Positions 42,341 through 52,365 of a DNA stretch of 64,000 bases are shown here, piece after piece. The number at the start of each line of letters is the position of its first letter. Within the stretch, counting starts at the first letter, position 1. The notes under the pieces are model-generated. The model was not told the origin of the DNA and ran no database searches. It saw only the letters and a program-made list of their open reading frames with translations. Source of the stretch: Rhizobium sp. R634. GTDB lineage: Bacteria > Pseudomonadota > Alphaproteobacteria > Rhizobiales > Rhizobiaceae. The DNA lies in the NCBI RefSeq assembly GCF_002211305.1, contig NZ_LOKW01000008.1:62001-126000 (forward strand). Direction: 5' to 3'. Both the position numbers and the translations under genes were made by a program.

Positions 42341-43249
42341 ATGACTTTGCCCTTCAACCCCTATCAGGAAATCGTCGATATCGCGATGCGCTTTGCGCCA
42401 GATGACGGCGAGTTCTCGACTAATATCGGCAATCTCCACATCAGCCGCCGGTCCAGGCCCAGCGATCCCTTGCACAGCAGCTACCGGCCCTGCTTCGCCT
42501 TCGTGCTGCAGGGGGCCAAGAGCCTCCAGCTCGGCACGGAACTCATCAGCTATGGGACGGGCGACTATCTGCTGACCTCGCTCGACCTGCCGGTCGCCTG
42601 GCGGGTCACTGAGGCCAGTCCCGAGGTTCCGCATCTCTGCCTGGGGCTGGCGATCGATTCGGAGAAGCTCCTGGAGCTGCTCAGCCGCATCGATATTCCG
42701 CGTCCGGCCGCCGATACCGACGGGCAACGCGGCATGGTGGTGAACGTCGCGCCGCCGGAGCTGATGGATGCCGCCGTTCGCCTGCTGCGCTTGCTCGATC
42801 GTCCAGGCGACATTCCCGCCATGGCGCCGCTGATCGAGCAGGAGATCCTCTACCGCGTGCTGACTGGGCCGCACGGCGCGCGCCTGATCAACATCGCCAC
42901 GGCGGACAGCCACAGCAACAGGATCGCGCGCGCCGTCGCCTGGCTGAAGGAGAATTTCGCCCGGCCGCTGCGCATCGAAGATCTTGCCGAGCGCGTCAAT
43001 ATGAGCGTCTCGTCCTTCCATCATCATTTCAAGTCGGTGACGGCGATGACGCCGGTGCAGTATCAGAAGCAGCTTCGCCTGCACGAGGCGCGCCGGCTGA
43101 TGCTGGTCGAGCGGCTCGATGCGGGCACCGCCGGCCACCGCGTCGGCTATCAGAGCCCGTCGCAGTTCAGCCGCGAATACAGCCGCCTCTACGGCGCATC
43201 GCCGGCCCGCGACATCGATGGCGTGCGCGAGATGATGGCGGCGGAATAG
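42341..43249 (+). CDS. AraC-family regulator with AraC_N domain
   Basis: 302 residues: N-terminal AraC_N (cupin-like) domain (about 20-180), then two HTH motifs ([29 protein letters not shown] and the second near [18 protein letters not shown]). Same layout as YqhC, which activates an alcohol/aldehyde reductase; divergent here from the alcohol dehydrogenase gene with a 201-bp gap. Probably senses an aldehyde or related electrophile. Confidence 0.92.
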   Translation: MTLPFNPYQEIVDIAMRFAPDDGEFSTNIGNLHISRRSRPSDPLHSSYRPCFAFVLQGAKSLQLGTELISYGTGDYLLTSLDLPVAWRVTEASPEVPHLCLGLAIDSEKLLELLSRIDIPRPAADTDGQRGMVVNVAPPELMDAAVRLLRLLDRPGDIPAMAPLIEQEILYRVLTGPHGARLINIATADSHSNRIARAVAWLKENFARPLRIEDLAERVNMSVSSFHHHFKSVTAMTPVQYQKQLRLHEARRLMLVERLDAGTAGHRVGYQSPSQFSREYSRLYGASPARDIDGVREMMAAE

Positions 43250-43339
43250 GCGCCGGCGGCTCCGCCATCCTGTATTAAAGGATGCTTGACCTTTCCCGGC
43301 TAGGCTGGCGCCATCCATCAAGCAGGCACCGCCGTCCGC

Positions 43340-44395
43340 ATGACGCAAGCACCGTTTCTTTCCATCGTCGCGCCTTGTCACAACGAGGAAGAGGGCTTGC
43401 GCGAATTCTGCCGCCGCGCCTCTGCCGCCGCGCAGAGTGTTGCCGGCGAGGCGTTCGAGCTTATCCTCGTCGATGACGGTTCGTCCGACGGCACCTGGGA
43501 GATCATTTCGGAGCTGGCGGCAAAAGTGCCGCAGGTGCTCGGCGTGCGTCTTTTGCGCAATCACGGCCACCAGCTGGCGTCGACGGCGGGTCTTTCCGCC
43601 TCGCGCGGCGAGCGCGTTCTCCTGATCGACGCCGATCTTCAGGACCCGCCCGAACTGCTTTTGATGATGATGCCGATCATGGAGCGCGGCGCCGACGTCG
43701 TCTACGGCCAGCGCACCCGCCGCGAAGGCGAAACCTGGTTCAAGCTCGCCACCGCTTCGCTCTTCTACCGCACGCTTTCCAGGCTCGCTTCCGTGACCAT
43801 CCCGCGCGATACCGGCGATTTCCGTCTGATGCGCCGGCGCGTCGTCGATATTCTGCTGGCGATGCCGGAGCGCGACCGCTTCATCCGCGGCATGGTCAGC
43901 TGGATCGGCGGCCGGCAGGTGGCGCTGCCCTATGAGCGGGACGCCCGCTTTGCCGGGACGACGAAATATCCACTGCGCAAGATGATCAATTTCGCGCTCG
44001 ACGCGATCACCAGCTTTTCGACGACGCCGCTGCGCATCGCCACATGGCTCGGCATGATCAGCGCCGGTGTGGCGATGGCGCTGCTCGTCTATACCTTCGT
44101 GCGCTGGCTGCAGGGCGAGACGGTCACCGGCTGGTCGTCGATCATGGCCGCCGTCAGCGCCTTCAGCGCCATCCAGCTGATCTGCATCGGCATCATCGGC
44201 GAATATCTCGGCCGTCTCGTGCAGGAGAGCAAGAAGCGGCCGATGTTCATGATCGAGACGATCCTGCGCGGCGGCGAACAGGCGGAGCTGCCGACCGCTT
44301 TTTCGGAGATGGGCGCCGGTGACAAGCGCGCCGCGCCGGATGCGGCTTTTGCCTCAGGCGAACCACGCCCGAGGAACAACAGCCGGGCCGGATGA
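43340..44395 (+). CDS. GT2 glycosyltransferase with two C-terminal membrane helices (GtrB/DPM1-like)
   Basis: 351 residues. GT-A domain with LDD-like [10 protein letters not shown] and DADLQDPPE motifs, DFRLMRR, then two transmembrane helices (about 235-290). It typically transfers a sugar to undecaprenyl phosphate. Overlaps the next gene by 4 bases (ATGA), so the lipid-linked sugar is probably used by that membrane protein. No SD is obvious at ATG 43340. Confidence 0.9.
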   Translation: MTQAPFLSIVAPCHNEEEGLREFCRRASAAAQSVAGEAFELILVDDGSSDGTWEIISELAAKVPQVLGVRLLRNHGHQLASTAGLSASRGERVLLIDADLQDPPELLLMMMPIMERGADVVYGQRTRREGETWFKLATASLFYRTLSRLASVTIPRDTGDFRLMRRRVVDILLAMPERDRFIRGMVSWIGGRQVALPYERDARFAGTTKYPLRKMINFALDAITSFSTTPLRIATWLGMISAGVAMALLVYTFVRWLQGETVTGWSSIMAAVSAFSAIQLICIGIIGEYLGRLVQESKKRPMFMIETILRGGEQAELPTAFSEMGAGDKRAAPDAAFASGEPRPRNNSRAG

Positions 44396-46077
44396 TGGAC
44401 CGGATCGCTGCGCCTGTTCATGCGGCAGCCGGGCGTGAGGATCTGACCGCCCGGCAAGATTCCACGGTTGCGATCATAGCTTTCGTGGCGCTTGCCGCGG
44501 CCCTGGTGGTGCTGTTCCATTTTCCGCCCATTCTCGATTACGCCAACCACTACGCCCGTATCTGGCTTCTATCCGGCGGCATCGGCGAGCAGCCGTTTCC
44601 CGAGATCTATGCGATCGATTGGAACCGCACCTTCACCAATGTCGGGATCGATCTTCTGGCGGCCTGGATAGGGCCGCTCGTCGGCGCCGACCGGCTGGCG
44701 CGGGCCTTGCTTTTCCTGGCGATCGTGCTGCCGCCGCTCGGCGCGATTGCGCTGCACCGGACGCTCTTCGGCGGCCGGCACTATTGGCAGATCGCCATGC
44801 TGTCGCTCGGCTGGTGCGCGACAATGGTCGGCGGCTTCATCAATTTCCAGATCGGCCTCGGCATGGCCTTGTTCTTCGCCTGCGCCGACCTGCGGCTGCA
44901 GCGTGGAAATCCGGCATTGCTATTTGCCTGGCGGCTTGCCGCCGCGCTGATGCTGACGGTGATGCACATCTTCTCGCTCGGCTTCTATATGGCTGTTGTC
45001 TGCGGCCTCGAATTTTCCTGGCGTTTCGACATCTTGCGGTCGAAGGCGGGGCTGATGCGGCTCGCCGGCCGTTTGGCGCTGGCGATCGGCGCCTGCGCCC
45101 TGCCACCGCTCGCGCTCTATCTGCGCACCACCGCCTTGCCGAATGCCGGCGGCGATGGCCTTGGGCTGGTCTGGAACGATGGCATCGTTCTGATCGTCAT
45201 GAACCTGCTTTCCGCCATCACCACCTATGTCCCGGCCGTCGATGTCCTGCTGGTTTTGCCGCTGATCCTCATCTGCACGCGCGCCGTTCGGGCAGAGGAC
45301 ATCCGTATTCATGCGGGCCTTGCCGTCACCGCCTGCGGGTTGCTGCTTTTCTCCTGCGTCGCCCCGCTCCACATGCTCGGCACCGGATGGATCAGCTGGC
45401 GCTTTCCGATCATGGCGACGCTCGTCGCCATGGCGATGGTGTGCCCTTTTGCCAATCTGACGCGCCGGCAGGCGTTGTCGCTGGCGCTGATGATCAATCT
45501 CGCGGTCTTCGGCCGGACCGGCTGGATCGGTTGGAACTGGTGGCTGGCGCAGAAGGACGTCGCTGCCGTCGAGATCGTGCTCAAAAAGGTGCCGGCCGGT
45601 GCGGCCATTCTGCCCCAGGGGCACGAAGCCGAGATCGTCGGCGGCTTTGCCCATTCCAACCGGCATTTCGCCTGGGGACTGGACACTTTCCGGCATCTGC
45701 CGACGCTCGCCGTGCCCTTTTCGCATGCTTTCGTGCCGACGCTCTTTACCGCTGGAGGCAAGCAGCCGCTCACCGTTCTGCCGCCCTGGTCGGAGATCGC
45801 GGTTCCCGAGGGCAATCTCGTGTCGATCGGCGTGCTTTCCTGCCCTGAGATGATGCAGGTATACAAAGCCTACGCGCCTTATCTTTCCGACTGGCGCGAA
45901 CGTTTCGATTTCATCCTTGTCGCCAATGCCGATATTCCCGACCGTTATGTCGGCACCGCGATGCCGGGCGGACTGACTCTGGTCGAGGATGCCGGTTTCG
46001 CCAAGCTCTACGCGATCGACAAGGCGGCGCCGGCGGAACCTCTTTCGGCTCCCGCCGGTTGCGCGGCCGTTCTATGA
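44392..46077 (+). CDS. Polytopic membrane protein, probable GT-C-type glycosyltransferase
   Basis: 561 residues, about ten or more hydrophobic segments from 26 to 385, with a C-terminal soluble part. The first periplasmic loop has DYANHYARIW, where GT-C enzymes carry acidic catalytic residues, so it could accept the lipid-linked sugar made by the upstream GT2. I cannot name a specific family. ATGA-coupled to the GT2 gene. Its 3' end overlaps the convergent SorC-type gene by 6 bp. Confidence 0.75.
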   Translation: MMDRIAAPVHAAAGREDLTARQDSTVAIIAFVALAAALVVLFHFPPILDYANHYARIWLLSGGIGEQPFPEIYAIDWNRTFTNVGIDLLAAWIGPLVGADRLARALLFLAIVLPPLGAIALHRTLFGGRHYWQIAMLSLGWCATMVGGFINFQIGLGMALFFACADLRLQRGNPALLFAWRLAAALMLTVMHIFSLGFYMAVVCGLEFSWRFDILRSKAGLMRLAGRLALAIGACALPPLALYLRTTALPNAGGDGLGLVWNDGIVLIVMNLLSAITTYVPAVDVLLVLPLILICTRAVRAEDIRIHAGLAVTACGLLLFSCVAPLHMLGTGWISWRFPIMATLVAMAMVCPFANLTRRQALSLALMINLAVFGRTGWIGWNWWLAQKDVAAVEIVLKKVPAGAAILPQGHEAEIVGGFAHSNRHFAWGLDTFRHLPTLAVPFSHAFVPTLFTAGGKQPLTVLPPWSEIAVPEGNLVSIGVLSCPEMMQVYKAYAPYLSDWRERFDFILVANADIPDRYVGTAMPGGLTLVEDAGFAKLYAIDKAAPAEPLSAPAGCAAVL

Positions 46078-47076
46078 ACCGCTGCCTGCCCTGAGATCGA
46101 GTGCCAGCTGTCGCGCCTGGCGAGCCGTGTCTTCGTCGCAGATCAGCACGTTGCCCAGACCGGACAGCAGCACGGCGGCGATGGCCTGCGCCTTGTTCAG
46201 CCCGCCAGAGGCGAAGATGACGTTCGGAATGGCGCGCAGGGCTTCGAGCTCGGGCGCGATCGCGCATCTGTTGATCGCATGTTCGATCGGCCGCCCTGTC
46301 TTGTCGACGAACTGGCCGAGAACATCGCCGCAGGCGCCGGCTGCGACCAGTTCCTCGATATTGACGTTGCTCGGCAGGCCGTAGCGCATCAGCAGCGAGC
46401 GTTCGGTCATATCGCCGATGCTGAGCACGATGACGTCATTGGCCTCGATCTGGCGAAAGGCCGTTTCAAAAACGTCCTGCTTGATGATCGCGGTGCGCGA
46501 CTCCGGGCTGCCGGCATAGATCGGCGCTGCCAGATAGGCGCATTCGGCATTGAGCTGGCGGGCGAGATCGCTCGCAATGTCGAACGTATTGATCTCGATG
46601 CCGTGCGTCAGCCCGCCCATGACCGAATTGACGCAGAGATCGGGCCGTCTCAGCGACGGCATGTGGCGCACCATTTCGCGCAGCGTCGCCCCCCAGCCGA
46701 CGCCGACGCCGCGGATGTTGCCGCCGTTCAGCAATTGCACGAGATAATCGGCGGCCGCCTGGCCGAGCAGGACGGGGATCAGTTCCGCATCCTCCGGCGT
46801 CGGAACGATGATTGCCCGATTGAGGTTGAATTCCGCGGCCAGCTGCTGCTCCAGGGCGACGCAGGAGGTTAGCCGGGAATTGAGGGTGATCGTCACGAGG
46901 CCGGAGCGGCGCGCCTCGGCGATGATCTTGTTGACGCGAAGCCGGTTGGTCGACAGCGCTTCGGCGATCTCGCCCTGCGTGCGTCCCTCCATGTAATAGA
47001 GCCAGACCACGCGCACCTGCATCTGCTCGTCGGGCAGCGCTACGGGCGCGATAGAAGCACTTCTGTTCTGTGACAT
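46072..47076 (-). CDS. SorC/DeoR-type sugar-binding transcriptional regulator
   Basis: 334 residues: N-terminal HTH (VWLYYMEGRTQGEIAEALSTNRLRVNKIIAEARRSG) and a large SorC effector domain that binds phosphorylated sugars or polyols (GWGATLREMV, GACGDVLGQFVD). It lies beside the ABC-GDPD-HAD-FGGY island, on the same strand as and 82 bp after the UgpC-type gene, so it probably controls that island through the direct repeats at 48218-48249. Confidence 0.92.
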   Translation of the reverse strand: MSQNRSASIAPVALPDEQMQVRVVWLYYMEGRTQGEIAEALSTNRLRVNKIIAEARRSGLVTITLNSRLTSCVALEQQLAAEFNLNRAIIVPTPEDAELIPVLLGQAAADYLVQLLNGGNIRGVGVGWGATLREMVRHMPSLRRPDLCVNSVMGGLTHGIEINTFDIASDLARQLNAECAYLAAPIYAGSPESRTAIIKQDVFETAFRQIEANDVIVLSIGDMTERSLLMRYGLPSNVNIEELVAAGACGDVLGQFVDKTGRPIEHAINRCAIAPELEALRAIPNVIFASGGLNKAQAIAAVLLSGLGNVLICDEDTARQARQLALDLRAGSGS

Positions 47077-47158
47077 GCGATAAACTGCGCCTCCGCTTCG
47101 ACGCCATGGATCTCAAATCCCCGGCGCTTGTCAATCGCAGGGGCCTGCCGTCAGCCGG

Positions 47159-48193
47159 TCAATCGGTTCGCCGCCCCGTCGCCCTGTTGAAGGGATGCAG
47201 ATCATCCTTTCGCACATGACAGGACATGCGCTCGCCTTCCTGCAGGTGCCGATCGGTGGGGACGCTCGCCACGATGCGCCTATCGCTGCCGTCGATGCGC
47301 AGATGCACGTTGTTCTCGTCGCCGACGGTCTCGATCAATTCGACATAAGCGTCGAACTGGAGATCGTGCGCCGATCCGGCGCCGAGATCGACCGCGCCCG
47401 GCCTGATGCCGATGAGATCCGTATCTCTCGGCAGCGGGAGGTCGCAGGGGCCTAGCTCATCGAGATCGATCAGGTTCATCGGCGGAGAACCGATGAAGCC
47501 GGCGACGAAGACGGTTTCGGGACGACGATAGACCTCGATCGGCGTGCCGATCTGCTCGATCCTGCCGCCGTTCATGACGACCAGCCGGTCGGCCAGCGTC
47601 ATGGCCTCAAGCTGGTCGTGCGTCACATAGAGGCTCGTCGTCTTCAGCTGCCGTTGCAGCCTGCGAATTTCGACGCGCATCTGCACGCGAAGCTTGGCAT
47701 CGAGATTGGACAGAGGCTCGTCGAACAGGAAGGCGGCGGGATCGCGGACGATGGCGCGGCCCATGGCGACGCGCTGGCGCTGGCCGCCGGAAAGCTGGCG
47801 AGGGCGCCGCTCCAGGAACTCGCCGATCTCCAGAATGCCGGCGGCATTGGCGATCCGCCGGTCTATCTCGCCGCGCGGCACGCGGCGGTTCTTGAGCCCG
47901 TATTCGAGGTTTTGCCGGACGGTCATGTGGGGATAGAGCGCGTAGTTCTGGAAGACCATGGCGATGTTGCGATCGGCCGGATCGACATGGCCGACGTCGT
48001 TTCCAGCGATTCTCAAGTGCCCGGAGCTTATGGCTTCGAGGCCGGCAATCATCCGCAGCAGGGTCGACTTCCCGCATCCCGAAGGCCCGACCAGCACGAT
48101 CATTTCGCCGTCGGCGACACTGAGATTTATCCCTTTCACTGCGGGAACCGCGCCGTAATTCTTCTTCAAGTCGATCAGTTCGATCGCTGCCAT
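47159..48193 (-). CDS. ABC transporter ATP-binding protein, UgpC/MalK type
   Basis: 344 residues: Walker A GPSGCGKST, signature LSGGQRQRVAMGRA, Walker B LFDEPLSNLDAKLR, and a C-terminal TOBE regulatory domain. It energises sugar/polyol/glycerol-phosphate import. Start ATG 48193 is preceded by AAGGAGG; the Met at 48277 would run into the operator. It is transcribed away from the binding-protein/permease genes but is their only likely partner in the window. Confidence 0.94.
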   Translation of the reverse strand: MAAIELIDLKKNYGAVPAVKGINLSVADGEMIVLVGPSGCGKSTLLRMIAGLEAISSGHLRIAGNDVGHVDPADRNIAMVFQNYALYPHMTVRQNLEYGLKNRRVPRGEIDRRIANAAGILEIGEFLERRPRQLSGGQRQRVAMGRAIVRDPAAFLFDEPLSNLDAKLRVQMRVEIRRLQRQLKTTSLYVTHDQLEAMTLADRLVVMNGGRIEQIGTPIEVYRRPETVFVAGFIGSPPMNLIDLDELGPCDLPLPRDTDLIGIRPGAVDLGAGSAHDLQFDAYVELIETVGDENNVHLRIDGSDRRIVASVPTDRHLQEGERMSCHVRKDDLHPFNRATGRRTD

Positions 48194-48217
48194 GGCATCC
48201 TCCTTCGCCGTCGTCAT

Positions 48218-48249
48218 ACATTTGTAACACGCTATTGACATTTGTAACA
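48218..48249. promoter_or_regulatory. Perfect 12-bp direct repeats in the divergent ABC promoter
   Basis: ACATTTGTAACA at 48218-48229 and 48238-48249, 20 bp apart (two helical turns), in the 151-bp gap between ugpC-type and binding-protein genes. Likely the SorC-type regulator's operator. TTGACA at 48235-48240 overlaps the second copy and could be a -35. Confidence 0.65.
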
Positions 48250-48344
48250 AGTAACCCCAACCTTGTTTTATCGCCACTCTGGGAGGGGTTGATCGGCGCT
48301 AAGCGCGCCGGTCGGCGAACAACGGCTATGGAGAGGAAAACGAA

Positions 48345-49703
48345 ATGACGGCAAAGTCTTCGATGGGTGCCCGTTTGCGGCGGACGATCCGCTCGTTCGC
48401 GGCGGGTGCAGCACTGGTGACGCTCGGATTGGCAGCTGCGGGTGACGCCGGCGCAGCCGATCGCGTCAAGGTCGAATGGTGGAACGCGGCAGGCGGGCGC
48501 CTCGCCGAGATCACCGACAAGCTGATTGCCGACTTCAACGCTTCGCAGGACAAATACGAGGTGGTCGGCATCGGCAAAGGCAATTACGAGGAGACCATGG
48601 CGGCGATGGTGGCAGCCTACCGCGTTCACCAGCAGCCGGTGCTGATCCAGGCCGCCGAGCGGGGATTCCTCACCATGTACAATTCCGGCGCCATCATTCC
48701 GGTGCCGCAGCTGATGGAAAAGGAAGGCTACAAGATCGACTGGAACGATTTCGTCGCGCCGGTCGCCGGCTTCTATCTGGTCGACGGCAAGCCGGCGGCG
48801 ATGCCCTTCAACAGCTCGACGCCGATCTTCTGGTACAATGCCGATCACTTCAAGGCAGCCGGCTTCGACAAGCCGGGCGAGACCTGGCAGGAGCTCGACA
48901 AGCAGCTGCGGGCCATCAAGGAGAAGGGCGTTTCGAAGTGCCAGATGGCGCTTGCGAACGACTTCTACTGGAGCCTGATCGAGAATTACGCGGCGATCCA
49001 GGACCAGCCTTACGGCACCAAGGCGAACGGCTTCGGCGGCCTCGACACCGAATTCATCTTCAACAAGAGCCCGCTCGTCGTCGGACAGGTGACGCGTCTC
49101 AAGACGTGGCTCGACGCCGGCATCCTGCAGATCGCCGGGCAGGGACTCTCGCCCGACCAGCTCTTCACCTCGGGCACCTGCTCCACCTATGTGGCCTCCA
49201 CCGCGGCGCATGCTGCCGTCGAAAGCGGTGCGAAATTCAATTGGAGCGCGACCTTCCTGCCGCATGAGGAGGGTATCCAACCAAAGAACAGCACCATCGG
49301 CGGCGGCGCGCTCTGGGTCCTGAAAGGCAAGTCGGAGGAAGAATATGCCGGCGCTGCCGCCTTCCTGAACTTCCTCGCCTCACCGAAGACGCAGGTCTGG
49401 TGGAGCAAGCAGACCGGCTATGTGCCCGTCACCAACGCCGCCTATGAACAGGCGAAGTCCGAAGGCTATTTCAAGGATCACCCAACCCGCGAGATCGCCA
49501 TTCTCCAGCTGACGCGCGGCACGCCGAGCGACAATTCGCGCGGCTTCCGCTTCGGCAATCATAACCAGTCGATGGCGCTTCTGGTGGAGGAAATTCAGGG
49601 CGTCTGGACCGGCCAGAAAACCCCGCAGGAGGCGCTGGATGCGGCGGCGGCGCGCGGCAACCAGATCCTTCGCCAGTACGAGCAGCTTCATGCAGCAAAG
49701 TAG
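48345..49703 (+). CDS. ABC transporter substrate-binding protein (UgpB-like, family 1)
   Basis: 452 residues: signal peptide (about 1-38, ending GDAGAADRV) and the extracellular solute-binding fold (VEWWNAAGGRLAEITDKLIADFN). First gene of a six-gene plus-strand unit. UgpB-like proteins bind glycerol-3-phosphate or its diesters; the neighbour GDPD supports such a ligand, though sugars and polyols are equally common for this fold. Confidence 0.93.
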   Translation: MTAKSSMGARLRRTIRSFAAGAALVTLGLAAAGDAGAADRVKVEWWNAAGGRLAEITDKLIADFNASQDKYEVVGIGKGNYEETMAAMVAAYRVHQQPVLIQAAERGFLTMYNSGAIIPVPQLMEKEGYKIDWNDFVAPVAGFYLVDGKPAAMPFNSSTPIFWYNADHFKAAGFDKPGETWQELDKQLRAIKEKGVSKCQMALANDFYWSLIENYAAIQDQPYGTKANGFGGLDTEFIFNKSPLVVGQVTRLKTWLDAGILQIAGQGLSPDQLFTSGTCSTYVASTAAHAAVESGAKFNWSATFLPHEEGIQPKNSTIGGGALWVLKGKSEEEYAGAAAFLNFLASPKTQVWWSKQTGYVPVTNAAYEQAKSEGYFKDHPTREIAILQLTRGTPSDNSRGFRFGNHNQSMALLVEEIQGVWTGQKTPQEALDAAAARGNQILRQYEQLHAAK

Positions 49704-49707
49704 AACC

Positions 49708-50682
49708 ATGGGAAAGACGGAAGGCGCCGCCCGGCGCCTTCGCATCCCGGATCTTCTGTCGACGGGCCGCTCGGTCGCGCAGCCGTCGGAGGCCGGGTTG
49801 AAGTCCGCCCACTTCAACAGGCCGTGGCTTGCCTTCGGCCTGGTCGCGCCGCAGTTGCTGATCCTGCTGTTCTTCTTTTTCATCCCTTCCTACAAGGCGC
49901 TGTCGCTCGCCTTCGTTCAGGTCGATCCCTTCGGCGGCACCGAGATTTTCGTCGGGCTCACGAATTTCTACAATCTGTTCGCAAGCCCGGAATATCGCGG
50001 CAGCGCGCTGTTCACGCTCTGGTTCACCGTTGCCCAGAACGCCGCAACGCTTCTGCTTGCCGGTCTCTTTGCCTTCGCGACCGATTTCGTGATCAGGGGC
50101 AGGGGGATCTACAAGAGCATCATCCTGCTTCCCTATGCGATCGCGCCTGTCATATCGGGGGTGATCTGGGCCTTCCTGTTCAATCCGGCGGTCGGGCCGA
50201 TCGCGCAGCTTCTGCATGGGTTCGGCTTCGAATGGGATCCGAACCGGCGGCCTTTCGATGCGCAGCTTCTGGTGACGATCGCCTCGGTCTGGAAGAATGT
50301 CTGCTACGACTACATCTTCCTCGTCGCCGCCTTGCTGGCCGTGCCGGCCTCGCTGCTGGAGGCGGCAAAGCTCGACGGCGCAAGGCCTGTCCGGCGCTTC
50401 TTCACGATTTCGCTTCCACTCATCTCGCCGACGATCTTCTTCCTCGTGGTGATGAACTTCGTCTACGGCCTGTTCGAAACCTTCGGCATCATCGACGCGG
50501 TCACCCGCGGCGGTCCGGCGGGGGCGACGAACAGCCTGGTCTACAAGGTTTATCAGGATGGTTTCGTGCAGCTCGACCTCGGCTCGTCGGCCGCGCAGTC
50601 GGTGCTTTTGATGCTGATCGCCATCCTCTTCACCATCGTTCAATTCCGCGCGCTCGAGCGCAGGGTCAATTACCAGGTGTAG
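49708..50682 (+). CDS. ABC transporter permease (UgpA/MalF type)
   Basis: 324 residues, six membrane helices and the EAA loop (EAAKLDGARPVRRFFTISLPLISP) that docks the ATPase. The N-terminal 40 residues are soluble and longer than usual. Start ATG 49708 is 4 bp after the binding-protein stop; an in-frame ATG at 49690 lies inside that gene. Pairs with the permease that starts 2 bp after its stop. Confidence 0.93.
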   Translation: MGKTEGAARRLRIPDLLSTGRSVAQPSEAGLKSAHFNRPWLAFGLVAPQLLILLFFFFIPSYKALSLAFVQVDPFGGTEIFVGLTNFYNLFASPEYRGSALFTLWFTVAQNAATLLLAGLFAFATDFVIRGRGIYKSIILLPYAIAPVISGVIWAFLFNPAVGPIAQLLHGFGFEWDPNRRPFDAQLLVTIASVWKNVCYDYIFLVAALLAVPASLLEAAKLDGARPVRRFFTISLPLISPTIFFLVVMNFVYGLFETFGIIDAVTRGGPAGATNSLVYKVYQDGFVQLDLGSSAAQSVLLMLIAILFTIVQFRALERRVNYQV

Positions 50683-50684
50683 CC

Positions 50685-51605
50685 ATGCCCGAACGCCATC
50701 TCGGCCTTTCGATCTTCTGCCACGCCATATTGCTGATCGGCGCGGTTTTCGTCTGCCTGCCGCTCTATTTCGCCTTCGTCGCCGGCTCGCTCACCTTGCA
50801 GGAGGTTCAGCAGGCGCCGTTCCCGGTCTTGCCCGGCTCGCATTTCTTCGAAAACCTGGCCGCCGCCTGGCAGCAGGGCGAGTTCTCTCAGCTGTTCCTG
50901 AATTCGATCATCGTCACCGCCGGCATCGTCGTCGGCAAGCTGGCGATCTCGCTGATCGCCGCATTCGGCGTCACCTATTTCCGCTTCCCGTTCCGCATGA
51001 CGGCGTTCTGGCTGATCTTCGTGTCACTGATGCTTCCGGTCGAGGTCCGCATCATCCCGACCTATGAGGCGGTCGCCGATGCCGCCGGGCCGCTTCGCTG
51101 GCTGGCCGGGACGATCGGCCTTTCCGGCGTCGTCGAGCGGCTGACGGGATACAGCATCGAAGCCTCGTTGAAATGGAACATGGTCAACAGCTATGCCGGC
51201 CTGATCCTGCCGCTGATCGCCTCCGCCTCGGCAACCTTCTTGTTCCGGCAGTTCTTCCTGACCGTTCCCGACGAGCTTTGCGAGGCGGCCAAGCTCGATG
51301 GCGCCGGTCCCCTGAAATTCTTCAAGGATATCCTGCTGCCGCTGTCGCGCGCCAATATCGCCGCGCTGTCGATCATCCTGTTTCTCTACGGCTGGAACCA
51401 GTATTTGTGGCCGCTGCTTTTTACGACCGACAAAGAGATGGGAACGGCGGTGCTCGGGCTGAAGCAACTCGTTCCCGTCTCCGACTCCGCGCCCGCCTGG
51501 AACATTGCGATGAGCGCTGCGCTGCTCGTCATGCTGCCGCCTGCGGCCGTCATTCTCTTCATGCAACGCTGGTTCACCAAGGGGCTGGTGGACTCCGGAA
51601 AGTAA
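50685..51605 (+). CDS. ABC transporter permease (UgpE/MalG type)
   Basis: 306 residues with six membrane helices and the second EAA loop (CEAAKLDGAGPLKFFKDILLPLSR). Partner of the preceding permease; starts 2 bp after it. The open frame upstream to 49824 is antisense-quality shadow of the first permease gene. Confidence 0.93.
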   Translation: MPERHLGLSIFCHAILLIGAVFVCLPLYFAFVAGSLTLQEVQQAPFPVLPGSHFFENLAAAWQQGEFSQLFLNSIIVTAGIVVGKLAISLIAAFGVTYFRFPFRMTAFWLIFVSLMLPVEVRIIPTYEAVADAAGPLRWLAGTIGLSGVVERLTGYSIEASLKWNMVNSYAGLILPLIASASATFLFRQFFLTVPDELCEAAKLDGAGPLKFFKDILLPLSRANIAALSIILFLYGWNQYLWPLLFTTDKEMGTAVLGLKQLVPVSDSAPAWNIAMSAALLVMLPPAAVILFMQRWFTKGLVDSGK

Positions 51606-51633
51606 CACGCCGAATTTCAAGGATATTCAGACG

Positions 51634-52362
51634 ATGGTGCATATCATCGGCCACCGCGGTGGCCGCAATCTCTGGCCCGAAAACAGTCTTTCGGGCTTCC
51701 GCAAACTCGCGCAAATGCCGGTCGATGGCGTGGAGTTCGACATCCACCTGACCCGCTCGGACGAAATGCTCGTCATTCACGACCCGACGCTTGAACGCAC
51801 GACGGATGCGCAAGGTCCGGTCGCCGATATCAGCCCGGGAAAACATCGCGAAATCAGCCTCAAGGACAGCGACGGGGAGGCGATCCCGACCCTGGAAGAG
51901 GTGCTTGCCGTCTTCCAGAACACGCCGCTCGAGCTTCATATCGAATTGAAGACGCATGCCGATGGCACGCCCTACGAGGGGCTGGCCGCCAAGGCATTCG
52001 CCGCCGTCGAGCGGCTTGGTCTGACGGAGCGCTCGATCCTGACGAGTTTTCATCCCGAGGTGCTTGCCGATATCCGCAAAGCCGCGCCCGGGATTCGCAC
52101 CCTGTCGTCCTTCGACGCCAAGTCGGCCGAGCGTCTCGGCCTTGCGAGCGGCCTCAGCCTGATGAAGCAATGCTCGGATATCATCGCCGTCGAAAAATCG
52201 CTGCTTCAGGCGAAATGGGACGAGATCACCCGGCTCGTGCCGCTCGACCGGCTCGGCGCCTGGGTTCCGAACGAAATCAGCGATCTGGAATACTGGCTTG
52301 CCAAACCGATCCGGCAGATCACCACGGACCGGCCGGATCTCGCCTTGCAGGCGCGGAGGTGA
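51634..52362 (+). CDS. Glycerophosphodiester phosphodiesterase
   Basis: 242 residues; no signal peptide, so cytoplasmic. All GDPD catalytic residues are visible: His7-Arg8 (HRGG), Glu16-Asn17, Glu34/Asp36 (EFDIHLT), His49 (IHDPTLERTT), and Glu104/Lys106 (ELHIELK). Hydrolyses glycerophosphodiesters to glycerol-3-phosphate and an alcohol. Its place directly after the permease genes means imported diester is probably cleaved inside the cell. Confidence 0.93.
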   Translation: MVHIIGHRGGRNLWPENSLSGFRKLAQMPVDGVEFDIHLTRSDEMLVIHDPTLERTTDAQGPVADISPGKHREISLKDSDGEAIPTLEEVLAVFQNTPLELHIELKTHADGTPYEGLAAKAFAAVERLGLTERSILTSFHPEVLADIRKAAPGIRTLSSFDAKSAERLGLASGLSLMKQCSDIIAVEKSLLQAKWDEITRLVPLDRLGAWVPNEISDLEYWLAKPIRQITTDRPDLALQARR

Positions 52363-52365
52363 GGC

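Noticed and set aside
41093..43570. 825-aa frame spanning adh and antisense to AraC
   Set aside because: Only the part from 42139 is adh; the rest is antisense to a real AraC gene.
47607..49280. 557-aa frame across ugpC-type gene and binding protein
   Set aside because: Shadow of two real genes on both strands.
49824..50684. N-terminal extension of the second permease
   Set aside because: It is an out-of-frame reading of the first permease; the true start is 50685.
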